Below are positions 9,001 to 16,396 of a DNA stretch of 30,719 nt, in pieces. The notes beneath the pieces were generated by a model, which ran no database searches, was not told the origin of the DNA, and saw nothing but the letters and a program-made list of their open reading frames with translations. Source of the stretch: CAYFSS01 sp964345975 (GTDB lineage Bacteria > Bacillota > Clostridia > Saccharofermentanales > Fastidiosipilaceae); the NCBI GenBank assembly GCA_964345975.1, contig CAYFSS010000022.1:1-30719 (forward strand), in the 5' to 3' direction. Numbering within the stretch: position 1 is the stretch's first letter; each line of letters starts with the position of its first letter. A program made the translations under genes and the position numbers.

Positions 9001-9592
9001 CGGCCTTGAGCTCCTCGACCATCTGATCCAAGTCGATCATCTGGAGGAGTTCTTGGATGGATTCGGCACCCATTCCGGCACGGAACGCCGTGCGGCCATA
9101 TTCCTGCTGCGCTTCACGATATTCGCGCTCACTCAGGATCTGGCGCACCGTGAGCGGCGTGTCGCCGGCATCGAGGACGATATAGCTTGCAAAATAGAGC
9201 ACGCGCTCGAGCATCTTCGGCGAAAGATCGAGGATGAGGCCGAGGCGGCTTGGGATCCCACGGAAGTACCAGATGTGGGATACAGGGGCAGCAAGCTTGA
9301 TGTGGCCCATACGCTCACGGCGGACGGCGGCGCGGGTGACTTCAACACCGCAGCGCTCACAGACGATGCCGCGATAACGGATCTTCTTGTACTTTCCGCA
9401 ATGACATTCCCAGTCCTTGGCAGGACCGAAGATGCGTTCGCAGAAGAGTCCGTCACGCTCGGGTTTGAGGGTACGGTAGTTGATGGTCTCGGGCTTCTTT
9501 ACTTCACCGTGCGACCACTGAAGGATCTTATCGGGAGAAGCCATCTGAATAGAGATGGATTCAAAATCATGCATGGATTGTTTATTGGACAT
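6026..9592 (-). CDS. rpoC: DNA-directed RNA polymerase subunit beta'
   Basis: Forms the active-centre clamp of RNA polymerase with RpoB. The 1188-residue length matches Gram-positive RpoC, without the large insertion of proteobacteria. The N-terminal zinc site is visible (Cys63, Cys65, Cys78, Cys81), followed by the clamp and rudder region (VDYSGRSVIVVGPEL) and the absolutely conserved NADFDGDQMAVH, whose three Asp residues hold the catalytic Mg2+. The bridge helix/trigger loop region (GARKALSDTALKTADSGYLTRRLVD, split here as GARKALSDTALK and GYLTRRLVD) and a second zinc site (CNARYGICAKCYG) follow. It lies 25 bp after rpoB with a GGAGAG ribosome site and is cotranscribed with it; a terminator follows at 5861-5909. 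Confidence 0.99.
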   Translation of the reverse strand: MSNKQSMHDFESISIQMASPDKILQWSHGEVKKPETINYRTLKPERDGLFCERIFGPAKDWECHCGKYKKIRYRGIVCERCGVEVTRAAVRRERMGHIKLAAPVSHIWYFRGIPSRLGLILDLSPKMLERVLYFASYIVLDAGDTPLTVRQILSEREYREAQQEYGRTAFRAGMGAESIQELLQMIDLDQMVEELKAEFRDAKGQKRARIIRRLEVAEAIQGSGNKPELMILDVIPVLPPELRPMVQLDGGRFATSDLNDLYRRVINRNNRLTKLLNMGAPDIIVRNEKRMLQEAVDALIDNGRRGRAVTGAGNRPLKSLSDLLKGKQGRFRQNLLGKRVDYSGRSVIVVGPELKIHQCGLPTEMAVELFKPFVMKRLVQEEYAHNIKAAKRMVERGANEVWDILDEVIKDHPVLLNRAPTLHRLGIQAFEPVLVEGRAIKLHPLVCTAYNADFDGDQMAVHLPLSPEAQAEARFMMLAANNLLKPQDGQPVTVPTQDMVLGIYYLTMEREGKGQDNVYVDYAEALMAYQSGALDLHSTIKVRVQREIGGVIYGDLVETTLGRLIFNEIIPQDLGFVDRSKPENLCLPEINFRVSKRQLGQIIQASIRIHGISKTSKVLDEIKDLGFHYSTIGGISIGIFDMVIPDVKEQFLEEADERIAFINEQNAEGFLNEDGRREATIRVWRETTDDITEALQDSLGEYNHIYMMSQSGARGSMSQIKQLAGMRGNMADTSGRTIEIPIKSNLREGMNVLEFFISSHGARKALSDTALKTADSGYLTRRLVDVAQDVIIYEDDCHTLDDFEVREITAGGSGEGRRILKTLHERIVGRYIGKDVLHPETGEVIAPHNTLVTPEIAEAIENAGIERVHIRSVLTCNARYGICAKCYGLNLAEGKPVVIGEAVGIMAAQSIGEPGTQLTMRTFHTGGISAGEDITQGLPRVEELFEARKPKGQAVMSELSGIVTIKDSANRRKREITVTNNEGLAISYDVAFGAPLLVDDGDSIEAGGLITDGSVNPHDIMRVSGIRGVQRYIIAEVVKVYKNNGVDINDKHIEIICRQMLRMVRIEDSGDTKLPTGGQVDIQDFERANDEIDAVEGQIATGKRELLGITKASLATESFLSAASFQETTRVLTDAAVKGKNDPLRGLKENVIIGNLIPAGTGLDQYRRVTPVPVIEENREFLEAVLDF

Positions 9593-9617
9593 AAAAGCTC
9601 TCCTCTAATCCTATCGC

Positions 9618-12600
9618 TTAAAACCGTGCGTCTTCTTCAGAGAGGCTTAGCGTAAAGTCCTCAATGAATCCCGCATTGGCAAGCTCATGAGCATCGATCG
9701 TGTTTTCATCGATCTGATCGATCATGTCGCGCAGGTGCGCCATATCGATGCCGGAGAAATCATCTTCTTCCTGCAGTTCTACCGATTCCTCTTCGTCCTT
9801 CATGAAGATCTGGACATCGAGGCAGAGGGACTGCATCTCCTTGACGAGGACCTTGAACGACTCGGGGATCCCCGATTCAGGGATATTCTCGCCCTTCACG
9901 ATCGCTTCGTAAGTCTTCGTACGACCCGTCACATCGTCGGATTTCACGGTGAGCATTTCACGCAAGGTGTAGGCGGCACCGTAAGCCATCAGAGCCCAAA
10001 CTTCCATCTCACCGAAACGCTGGCCACCGAACTGGGCTTTACCACCGAGCGGTTGCGGCGTGACGAGGGAGTACGGTCCAATCGAACGGGAGTGAATCTT
10101 ATCGTCAACCAAGTGGGCAAGTTTCAGGTAGTACATGATGCCTACCGTCACCTTATGCTCAAAAGCATCCCCCGTCCGGCCGTCATACAGCGTCGTCTGT
10201 CCATCGACCGGGAGGCCTGCCTTCTCAAAGGCTGCCTGGATATCTTCCTCGGTCGCACCGTCGAAGACCGGAGTTGCAACCTTGATGCCGAGCTTATCTG
10301 CAGCCCAACCCAAGTGAACTTCGAGCAACTGACCGACGTTCATACGAGAGGGAACACCGAGCGGGTTCAAGACGATGTCGAGTGGCGTACCGTCTTCGAG
10401 GAAAGGCATGTCTTCTTCCGGCAAGATGCGGGAGATAACACCCTTATTACCGTGGCGACCGGCCATCTTGTCCCCGACTGCGATCTTACGCTTCTGGGCG
10501 ACATAGACGCGGACGAGCTTGTTCACGCCGTGGCGGAGTTCATCGTCGTTGTCTCTATCAAAAGTCTTGATGTCGACGACGATGCCTGACTCACCGTGGG
10601 GAACACGGACCGAGGTGTCGCGGACTTCTCTGGCTTTTGCACCAAAGATGGCGCGATAGAGGCGTTCTTCGGGGGTGAGCTCCGTTTCACCTTTCGGGGT
10701 GACCTTCCCGACCAGGATGTCCCCGGATTGGACTTCCGCACCGATGCGGATGATTCCGTCTTCATCGAGGTCGCGCATGATTTCATCACCGACGTTCGGG
10801 ATTTCACGCGTGATCTCTTCCGGCCCAAGCTTCGTATCCCTAGCCTCACACTCATACTCTTCGATATGGATCGAGGTGTAGACGTCATCTCTGACGAGGC
10901 GCTCATTGATGAGGACAGCATCCTCGTAGTTGTAGCCTTCCCAAGTCATGAAGCCAATGAGGACGTTTCTGCCGAGGGCGACTTCGCCTTGGTCGGTTGA
11001 AGGACCGTCAGCGATGACCTCCCCTGCTTCGACACGTTGGCCGAACTTCACGATGGGGCGCTGATTAATGCAGGTGTTCTGGTTTGAACGCTGGTACTTG
11101 ATGAGAGGATAGAACTCAAGCGAGCTGTCGTCGTTTCTGACCCGAATCTCTTTCCCGCTGATGAATTCGACGGTACCGGACTTCCTTGCGATGACACAGA
11201 CGCCGGAGTCGTAGGCAGCGCGGTATTCCATACCGGTCCCGATGACAGGGGAATCGGTCTGAATGAGCGGGACCGCCTGACGCTGCATGTTCGAGCCCAT
11301 GAGAGCACGGTTAGCATCGTCGGTGCCGAGGAACGGGATGAGTGAGGTTGCAACTGAAACGAGTTGGCGAGGTGAAACGTCCATCAAGTCAACCTGGTCA
11401 CGGTTTACTTCCAAGAAAGCATCGAGCCAGCGAACCGTGACGGTATCGTCGACGAAGTGTCCCTCTTCATCGAGGGTTTCGTTCGCCTGAGCAATGTAGT
11501 AATTATCTTCTTCGTCTGCCGTTAGATAGCGGACTTCATCCGTGACCACACCCTTTTCTTTGTCGTAGACACGGTAAGGGGTCTCGATGAAGCCGTAGTT
11601 GTTGACCTTGGCGTACGAAGCGAGCGAGTTAATGAGACCGATGTTCGGGCCTTCCGGTGTCTCGATCGGGCACATACGGCCATAGTGAGAGGTGTGAACG
11701 TCACGAACTTCAAAGTTCGCACGGTCACGGGAAAGGCCCCCGGGACCAAGCGCCGACAATCTGCGCTTATTCGTCAACTCAGCTAAGAGGTTTGGCTGGT
11801 CGAGGAACTGCGAAAGCTGTGATGAACCGAAGAACTGGTTCACGATCGCACTGATCGGTCTAGCGTTCACGAGCTGCTGCGGAGTGGCTTTGTCAGGGTC
11901 AGAAAGTGAACCCATGCGCTCACGTGCGACACGCTCCATACGTGAGAAACCGATGCGCATCTGATTCTGGAGAAGTTCACCGACGGAGCGAACACGACGA
12001 TTGCCGAGGTGGTCGATGTCGTCGATGTGACCTACATTGTGCGGCAGACCGATCATGTAGCTGATGGAAGCGATGATGTCGTCGACCGTGAGGTGCATTG
12101 GCCAAAGTTCAGTGGCTCTGTCTTTGAGCTGCTCGGTCAAGGCTTCTTTGATGTTATCGGCTTCTTGAATCTCGGCAATGATGTCGCTGAGCACGCTCGT
12201 ACGAACCATCTCCGTGATGTTACAAGCTTCGAAATCAATTCCATCAATGGTTTCGTCGTCGAAGAAATTGCGGAGGTATGCCTCTGCATCGACGCGAGCA
12301 TTCCCCTTCACCGGGAGGCTCGTATCGGCAACGCTGATCAGGCTTCCGCTGCGTGTGACAGGGAAAACTCTCAATTCATTGATGCCGGTGTTTTGGATCT
12401 GAACAGCGACTTCAGCCGAGATCATCTCGCCTTGACGCAGGATGATCTCACCGTCAGGACTCACGACATCTTCAGCGGCTTGATGCCCTTGGATTCGCTG
12501 TGCAAGCGATAGCTTCTTATTGAGTTTGTAGACACCAACCTTCGCAAGGTCATAACGTCTTGGATCAAAAAGCAACGTGTTCAGCAGCGTCTCTGCACCT

Positions 12601-13349
12601 TCGGTTGAAACCGGCTCACCCGGACGCAGTCTGCGATAAAGTTCTTGCAAACCTTCTTCCATGTTGCGGGTGGTATCTCTGGCGAGAGTTGCCATCATGC
12701 GATCATCGTCACCGAAGTTCTGGATGATCTCATCGTTGGTACCGAAGCCAAGCGCACGCAAGAAAACCGTGAGCGGGAATTTACGCGCACGATCCACACG
12801 GACACTGATGACGTCCCGTGCGTTTACGTCGTATTCGAGCCATGAACCACGGTTCGGGATGATCTGGGCGGAGTGCAAGAGCTTCCCGGTACGCTGGTCA
12901 ATTTCTTCGGAGTAGTAGGCCCCTGGAGAACGAACCATCTGACTGATGATGACACGCTCTGCACCGTTGATGATGAAGGTGCCGTGCTCCGTCATGATCG
13001 GGATATCACCAATGAAAACCATCTGTTCATTGACGGTGTTCGTCTTTTTATTGAGGAGACGAACCTTGACCTTGAGCGGGGCTGCATAATTGGCATCGCG
13101 TTCGCGTGCCTCATATTCATTATGTTTAGGATGCTCACGATCAAATTCGTAATCTACGAAATAAAGCTCAATATCCCCTGAGAAATCCGTGATCGGGCTT
13201 ACGCCATCAAGGATGTCACGCAGGCCTTCTTTGAAGAACCAATCATAGGAATTATGTTGGACTTCAAGAAGCGGTGGGATATCGACAACTTCTTCGAGAT
13301 TCGAATAAGACATTCTCTGATTTTTGCCGACTTGAATGGGATGCGCCAC
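9618..13349 (-). CDS. rpoB: DNA-directed RNA polymerase subunit beta
   Basis: Catalytic core subunit of RNA polymerase, 1243 residues, near the usual Gram-positive size. It starts at GTG (MAHPIQVGKNQRMSYSNLEE) with a GAGGT ribosome site 9 bp upstream. Landmarks are FFGSSQLSQFLDQ, ALGPGGLSRDRA and CPIETPEGPNIGLI in the rifampicin-pocket region, GDKMAGRHGNKG near the active site, and the C-terminal GGQRFGEMEVWAL that contacts beta'. In the rifampicin pocket, Asp517 and Ser532 (E. coli D516 and S531) are kept, but residue 527, aligned to E. coli His526, is Asn, and the P520 position is Leu. No ribosomal protein gene precedes it; the upstream gene is a foldase with its own terminator, so rpoB must have its own promoter in 13350-13540. 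Confidence 0.99.
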   Translation of the reverse strand: MAHPIQVGKNQRMSYSNLEEVVDIPPLLEVQHNSYDWFFKEGLRDILDGVSPITDFSGDIELYFVDYEFDREHPKHNEYEARERDANYAAPLKVKVRLLNKKTNTVNEQMVFIGDIPIMTEHGTFIINGAERVIISQMVRSPGAYYSEEIDQRTGKLLHSAQIIPNRGSWLEYDVNARDVISVRVDRARKFPLTVFLRALGFGTNDEIIQNFGDDDRMMATLARDTTRNMEEGLQELYRRLRPGEPVSTEGAETLLNTLLFDPRRYDLAKVGVYKLNKKLSLAQRIQGHQAAEDVVSPDGEIILRQGEMISAEVAVQIQNTGINELRVFPVTRSGSLISVADTSLPVKGNARVDAEAYLRNFFDDETIDGIDFEACNITEMVRTSVLSDIIAEIQEADNIKEALTEQLKDRATELWPMHLTVDDIIASISYMIGLPHNVGHIDDIDHLGNRRVRSVGELLQNQMRIGFSRMERVARERMGSLSDPDKATPQQLVNARPISAIVNQFFGSSQLSQFLDQPNLLAELTNKRRLSALGPGGLSRDRANFEVRDVHTSHYGRMCPIETPEGPNIGLINSLASYAKVNNYGFIETPYRVYDKEKGVVTDEVRYLTADEEDNYYIAQANETLDEEGHFVDDTVTVRWLDAFLEVNRDQVDLMDVSPRQLVSVATSLIPFLGTDDANRALMGSNMQRQAVPLIQTDSPVIGTGMEYRAAYDSGVCVIARKSGTVEFISGKEIRVRNDDSSLEFYPLIKYQRSNQNTCINQRPIVKFGQRVEAGEVIADGPSTDQGEVALGRNVLIGFMTWEGYNYEDAVLINERLVRDDVYTSIHIEEYECEARDTKLGPEEITREIPNVGDEIMRDLDEDGIIRIGAEVQSGDILVGKVTPKGETELTPEERLYRAIFGAKAREVRDTSVRVPHGESGIVVDIKTFDRDNDDELRHGVNKLVRVYVAQKRKIAVGDKMAGRHGNKGVISRILPEEDMPFLEDGTPLDIVLNPLGVPSRMNVGQLLEVHLGWAADKLGIKVATPVFDGATEEDIQAAFEKAGLPVDGQTTLYDGRTGDAFEHKVTVGIMYYLKLAHLVDDKIHSRSIGPYSLVTPQPLGGKAQFGGQRFGEMEVWALMAYGAAYTLREMLTVKSDDVTGRTKTYEAIVKGENIPESGIPESFKVLVKEMQSLCLDVQIFMKDEEESVELQEEDDFSGIDMAHLRDMIDQIDENTIDAHELANAGFIEDFTLSLSEEDARF

Positions 13350-13429
13350 GGTTCTACCTCATTTTCTAGTAATTAGGGTCCGCACTATCATCTATATCTC
13401 AATAGAATTGATTGAATTGCTTCGTGCTC

Positions 13430-13464
13430 ATGAGACAGAGTTTAGGATTTATCCTCAGTCTCAT
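13430..13464. repeat. Compound inverted repeat in the rpoB leader
   Basis: ATGAGAC (13430-13436) and GTCTCAT (13458-13464) flank an inner AGGAT/ATCCT repeat (13444-13448, 13451-13455). It lies 80-115 bp upstream of rpoB and has no T-run on the minus strand. It may be an RNA hairpin or an operator in the rpoBC leader. No clear -35/-10 pair was identified in this 284 bp spacer. Confidence 0.5.
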
Positions 13465-13540
13465 TCTCGTCTCATAAGACACGTGTAACGTTAGGAAAAT
13501 TGCCCAGCGAAAACTAAGCTACAAAGCTGAGAATACCAAA

Positions 13541-13572
13541 GAAAAAGGGGCACTGTTGACGGTACCCCCTTA
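13541..13572 (-). terminator. Intrinsic terminator of the foldase gene
   Basis: AAGGGG (13545-13550) and CCCCTT (13566-13571) form the stem base, extended by a short imperfect inner stem. On the minus strand it is followed by a run of five T residues. It lies about 62 bp after the foldase stop codon and isolates rpoB from upstream transcription. Confidence 0.75.
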
Positions 13573-13633
13573 AATACTATCTGTTGTCAAATACTTTCTA
13601 CATAGTGTACAAAGTTTTCCGCTCTAGTTCGTC

Positions 13634-15628
13634 TTATTCAGTAAAAAAGCGACCCAAGCTTCCTTCACGCACTTCATAGCGCTCGTCTTCTTCCAGCCAC
13701 CCTGTGAGCTGCGCGTTGAATCTCTCTAAGGAAAGATCTTGCTCGGCTCTGGCTGCCCAATCTTCTTTGGGACCGCGCTCATCGACGTAAACGACATAGA
13801 TGCCGTTAAAGGTCACTACGACTGTGGTCTCCCCTGCTTCAGTATCGAGTGCAGCGGCTGTGATTCCGGCAACGAGCGGTGTTGCGGTGTGGACTTCTTC
13901 GTTGGTGTAAGGTCCGTAGCTCGTGACCGGGACGCTTGGTGTTGCATCTTCGGTCTCTGTTTCTTCGGTTTCGGTTTCAGTTGCGTCGGAGTCTGTTGCT
14001 TCTTCGTCTGTTGCTTCAGTCTCGTCGGTGGTGTCGGTTTCGTCGGTAGTGTCGGTTTCATCGGTGGTGTCGGTTTCGTCGGTGGTGTCGGTTTCGTCCG
14101 TCGCCTCAGCGTCCTCAGCTACGTCAGTTTCATCGTTGCCTTCAGCAGCTTCTTCATCCGTAGTTTCAGTATCAGCCGTCTCATCGGTAGCTGTCTCATC
14201 GGTATCTGTCGTTTCTTCCGTGGCATCAGTGACACTCTCGGTCGCCATGACAATCTCAGCTTCCGGACCTACTTCGAGATCTTCTGCCGATTCGATGCCT
14301 TCTGCATAGTCTTCAGCAATAGCTCTGAGCTGTTCCACTTCATGGACCGTCATCTGGCTGTTATCCGGATGTACCGTTGGGAAGTAGCGATAGGTGATGT
14401 CGGCAGTGAGCGTATCGTCAGGAGCCATGTCTACAAAGAGCACATAGTACGCCGTATCTTCTACGTCGATTCGAGTAACCTCACCGGCTTCTCTTGCTTC
14501 GTCATAGAGCCAAGTTCTGACGGCTTCCGGATAGATCGAATCACGGCTTCTTTCGAAGTAGGTTATATCATCACCGGCGGAATTACGGACGGCAGCGCTC
14601 TGAGTAACGATCTGATCTTCGTACTCTCTTGCTAGTTCCTTGAAATCACTGCTCTTCTTTAGATCTTCGTCAAAGACCTCGAGCATTTCATCGATGCTTT
14701 CTTGTTCGTCACGATCAGCATCATCCGCTGTCTCTTCTGTCTCGTCAGCTTCACCTTCGGCAACCTCTTCTTCGGTTCCTTCATCTGTGACTTCTTCGAC
14801 AGTTTCCTCTTCGATGACTTCATCCGTAGCCTCGGTTTCTTCAGCTACTTCTTCTGTAGCTTCGGTCTCTTCGGCTATTTCATCTTCAGTAGTTTCAGTC
14901 TCTGCGTCAGCAGCGACTTCGGCTTCCCCGTCAGTGTGCTCTTCTTCTACATCCTCACCGGCCGTCGTATCAACTTGGATGAGGTGATACTTCACGACTT
15001 GGTACTCTTCAGAATTAGCATCGTAGAATTCTTTTATTTCCTCATCAGAGAACTCCATGCTCTCACGGTAGTTCGAATCGAACTTACGGGCCATGAGGTT
15101 ATTGCTCTCGATTTTTTCAAGGAGCTCAGGAGTAACACCTATGCCATAGGTCTGCTCGAGATACGTCCGGAGTTGACCTTCATCGATGAAGTTCAGTCGG
15201 AGCTGAGTCAAAGCACTGTCGACTTCGAGGCGATCTTCCTCGGTGAACGTCTCGCCAATGGCCTCGATCTCCTGCTTCTTTACATAGGTCTGCTGAATCC
15301 TGCGCCTGGTGGCATTATCAAGAAGCTCGCCCCATGTCTCACCCAATTCATCACCGAAAGGTGATTCTTCTTTGAGGTTGATATGAAGTGGCGAAACGCC
15401 AAGGCTCTGAGCGATGGCCATTTTTTCTTGATTATAGTAATAGTTCCACTCTGCAACGGTGACCTTCTCGTCGCCAACATACATGGCAGCAAGGTTGCGC
15501 TGCGGGATACCCAATTGAACGACTACGAAAACAATAATCGCAATCACAACCAGGACACCAAGGAGCGTCCACAAGGGTTTATAGGAGCGTCGTCTTGCTC
15601 TTATTCTTGGATTCTTTCGATTACTCAT
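13634..15628 (-). CDS. Membrane-anchored SurA/PrsA-like peptidyl-prolyl isomerase with two acidic inserts
   Basis: Predicted extracytoplasmic folding factor, 664 residues. A basic N-terminus (RIRARRRSYKPLW) precedes one membrane segment at about 20-39; no lipobox is seen, so it is anchored by an uncleaved helix. Residues 48-215 resemble the SurA/PrsA N-terminal chaperone region (AMYVGDEKVTVAEWNYYYNQ). Residues 213-400 look like a rotamase-type domain interrupted by a Glu/Thr/Asp-rich insert (about 223-312). A second insert (about 462-563) holds TDETDT repeats before a C-terminal portion (570-664). Normal family members are ~300-400 residues, so the inserts explain much of the excess. AAGGAG lies 13 bp upstream of the ATG. 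It follows the HAD gene by 81 bp. Family assignment is moderate; catalytic activity cannot be judged because the isomerase fold is split. Confidence 0.7.
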   Translation of the reverse strand: MSNRKNPRIRARRRSYKPLWTLLGVLVVIAIIVFVVVQLGIPQRNLAAMYVGDEKVTVAEWNYYYNQEKMAIAQSLGVSPLHINLKEESPFGDELGETWGELLDNATRRRIQQTYVKKQEIEAIGETFTEEDRLEVDSALTQLRLNFIDEGQLRTYLEQTYGIGVTPELLEKIESNNLMARKFDSNYRESMEFSDEEIKEFYDANSEEYQVVKYHLIQVDTTAGEDVEEEHTDGEAEVAADAETETTEDEIAEETEATEEVAEETEATDEVIEEETVEEVTDEGTEEEVAEGEADETEETADDADRDEQESIDEMLEVFDEDLKKSSDFKELAREYEDQIVTQSAAVRNSAGDDITYFERSRDSIYPEAVRTWLYDEAREAGEVTRIDVEDTAYYVLFVDMAPDDTLTADITYRYFPTVHPDNSQMTVHEVEQLRAIAEDYAEGIESAEDLEVGPEAEIVMATESVTDATEETTDTDETATDETADTETTDEEAAEGNDETDVAEDAEATDETDTTDETDTTDETDTTDETDTTDETEATDEEATDSDATETETEETETEDATPSVPVTSYGPYTNEEVHTATPLVAGITAAALDTEAGETTVVVTFNGIYVVYVDERGPKEDWAARAEQDLSLERFNAQLTGWLEEDERYEVREGSLGRFFTE
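14023..14094. repeat. Four tandem 18-bp units in the foldase gene
   Basis: Four consecutive 18-bp copies (14023, 14041, 14059, 14077) differ by only one base each from the + strand unit CGTCGGTGGTGTCGGTTT. They encode the TDETDT repeat in the second acidic insert. Copy number changes would stay in frame. Confidence 0.9.
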
Positions 15629-15709
15629 GTCCTACACCTATCTCCTTAGATCCTTACATTGAAGGAATTCTTGTACATTTGATTAAACGAACTTTGCCAT
15701 TATAGCAAG

Positions 15710-16396
15710 TTAAGAAAGCCCTAGGTCATCGAGTATCTGACGATGATTGTGAAGCGTTGCTTCAAACTCAAGGCCCTCCAAAACACGCTCCGGCATGTTC
15801 GTCCACTCCACTAAGACAGCTCTTGCATTTGCCGCATTAGCGGTCCCAACATCATGATGAGCATCGCCAATATAGACCGTATCCTCAGGCATGATCGTTT
15901 CGAGCAACATTCCTGTTTCATTGAGACGACGAACAGCTTCCAGCAAAGGATCTGCATGAGGCTTGCTCATCTCCGTATCCCCTGCATTCACCATCACCGT
16001 AAAGAATTGTTTCATGTGAAACATTTCCAGGAGTTGGAGTGTCGAAGCACGGCGGCGACTTGTAACGACGCCCAGTGGGATCCCCATCTTCCACAGTTCC
16101 AAGACTGTTCGATAGGCTTCTCTAAACACCCCAAGATGTTGGTTCATGTGTTGAGTTTGGAATTCAGAATAATACTCATAGTATTTATTCTGATCATCGC
16201 CCTCAAAGTAGTTGGCGATGTCTTCAAAAATAGGAATGCCAATCGACTCGATAAGCTCGTCACGAGGTGGCACTTCTCTCCCCATCATAGTAAAAGCATG
16301 TTCTTTGCAGGCAACGACGAGGGGTATCGTATCGATAAGCGTCCCGTCGCAGTCAAAGAACACCGCCTTCACCGGTGCGGATGATTTAGCTGGCAT
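15710..16396 (-). CDS. HAD-superfamily phosphatase (Gph/PpaX-like)
   Basis: Cytoplasmic hydrolase of the haloacid dehalogenase superfamily, subfamily with a helical cap after motif I. Motif I is VFFDCDGTLID (nucleophile and acid Asp), motif II is the Ser/Thr in GVVTSRRRA, motif III is the Lys in MSKPHADPL, and motif IV is YIGDAHHDVGTANAANA. This pattern fits phosphoglycolate phosphatase or the pyrophosphatase PpaX; the substrate is not determinable. The frame extends to 16471, but the ATG at 16396 is chosen because it overlaps the stop of the CBS-domain gene by 11 bp and gives a normal 228-residue protein. A parS-type site lies inside the gene at 16008-16023. Confidence 0.85.
   Translation of the reverse strand: MPAKSSAPVKAVFFDCDGTLIDTIPLVVACKEHAFTMMGREVPPRDELIESIGIPIFEDIANYFEGDDQNKYYEYYSEFQTQHMNQHLGVFREAYRTVLELWKMGIPLGVVTSRRRASTLQLLEMFHMKQFFTVMVNAGDTEMSKPHADPLLEAVRRLNETGMLLETIMPEDTVYIGDAHHDVGTANAANARAVLVEWTNMPERVLEGLEFEATLHNHRQILDDLGLS
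16008..16023. other. parS: parS site within the HAD gene
   Basis: TGTTTCATGTGAAACA, the reverse complement of the TGTTTCACATGAAACA form found four times upstream of parA. On the minus strand it encodes the peptide MFHMKQ without breaking the HAD frame. It is the farthest of the nine sites from the array. Confidence 0.85.

Noticed and set aside
6069..13181. Many long + strand and alternate-frame open frames across rpoC and rpoB (up to 300 codons)
   Set aside because: They are antisense or shifted shadows of two highly conserved genes with strong codon bias; none has a recognisable domain or a suitable ribosome site.
13739..14987. + strand frames rich in Ser/Val or Phe/Cys/Gly opposite the foldase gene
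   Set aside because: Low-complexity translations created by the acidic repeat DNA read from the other strand.
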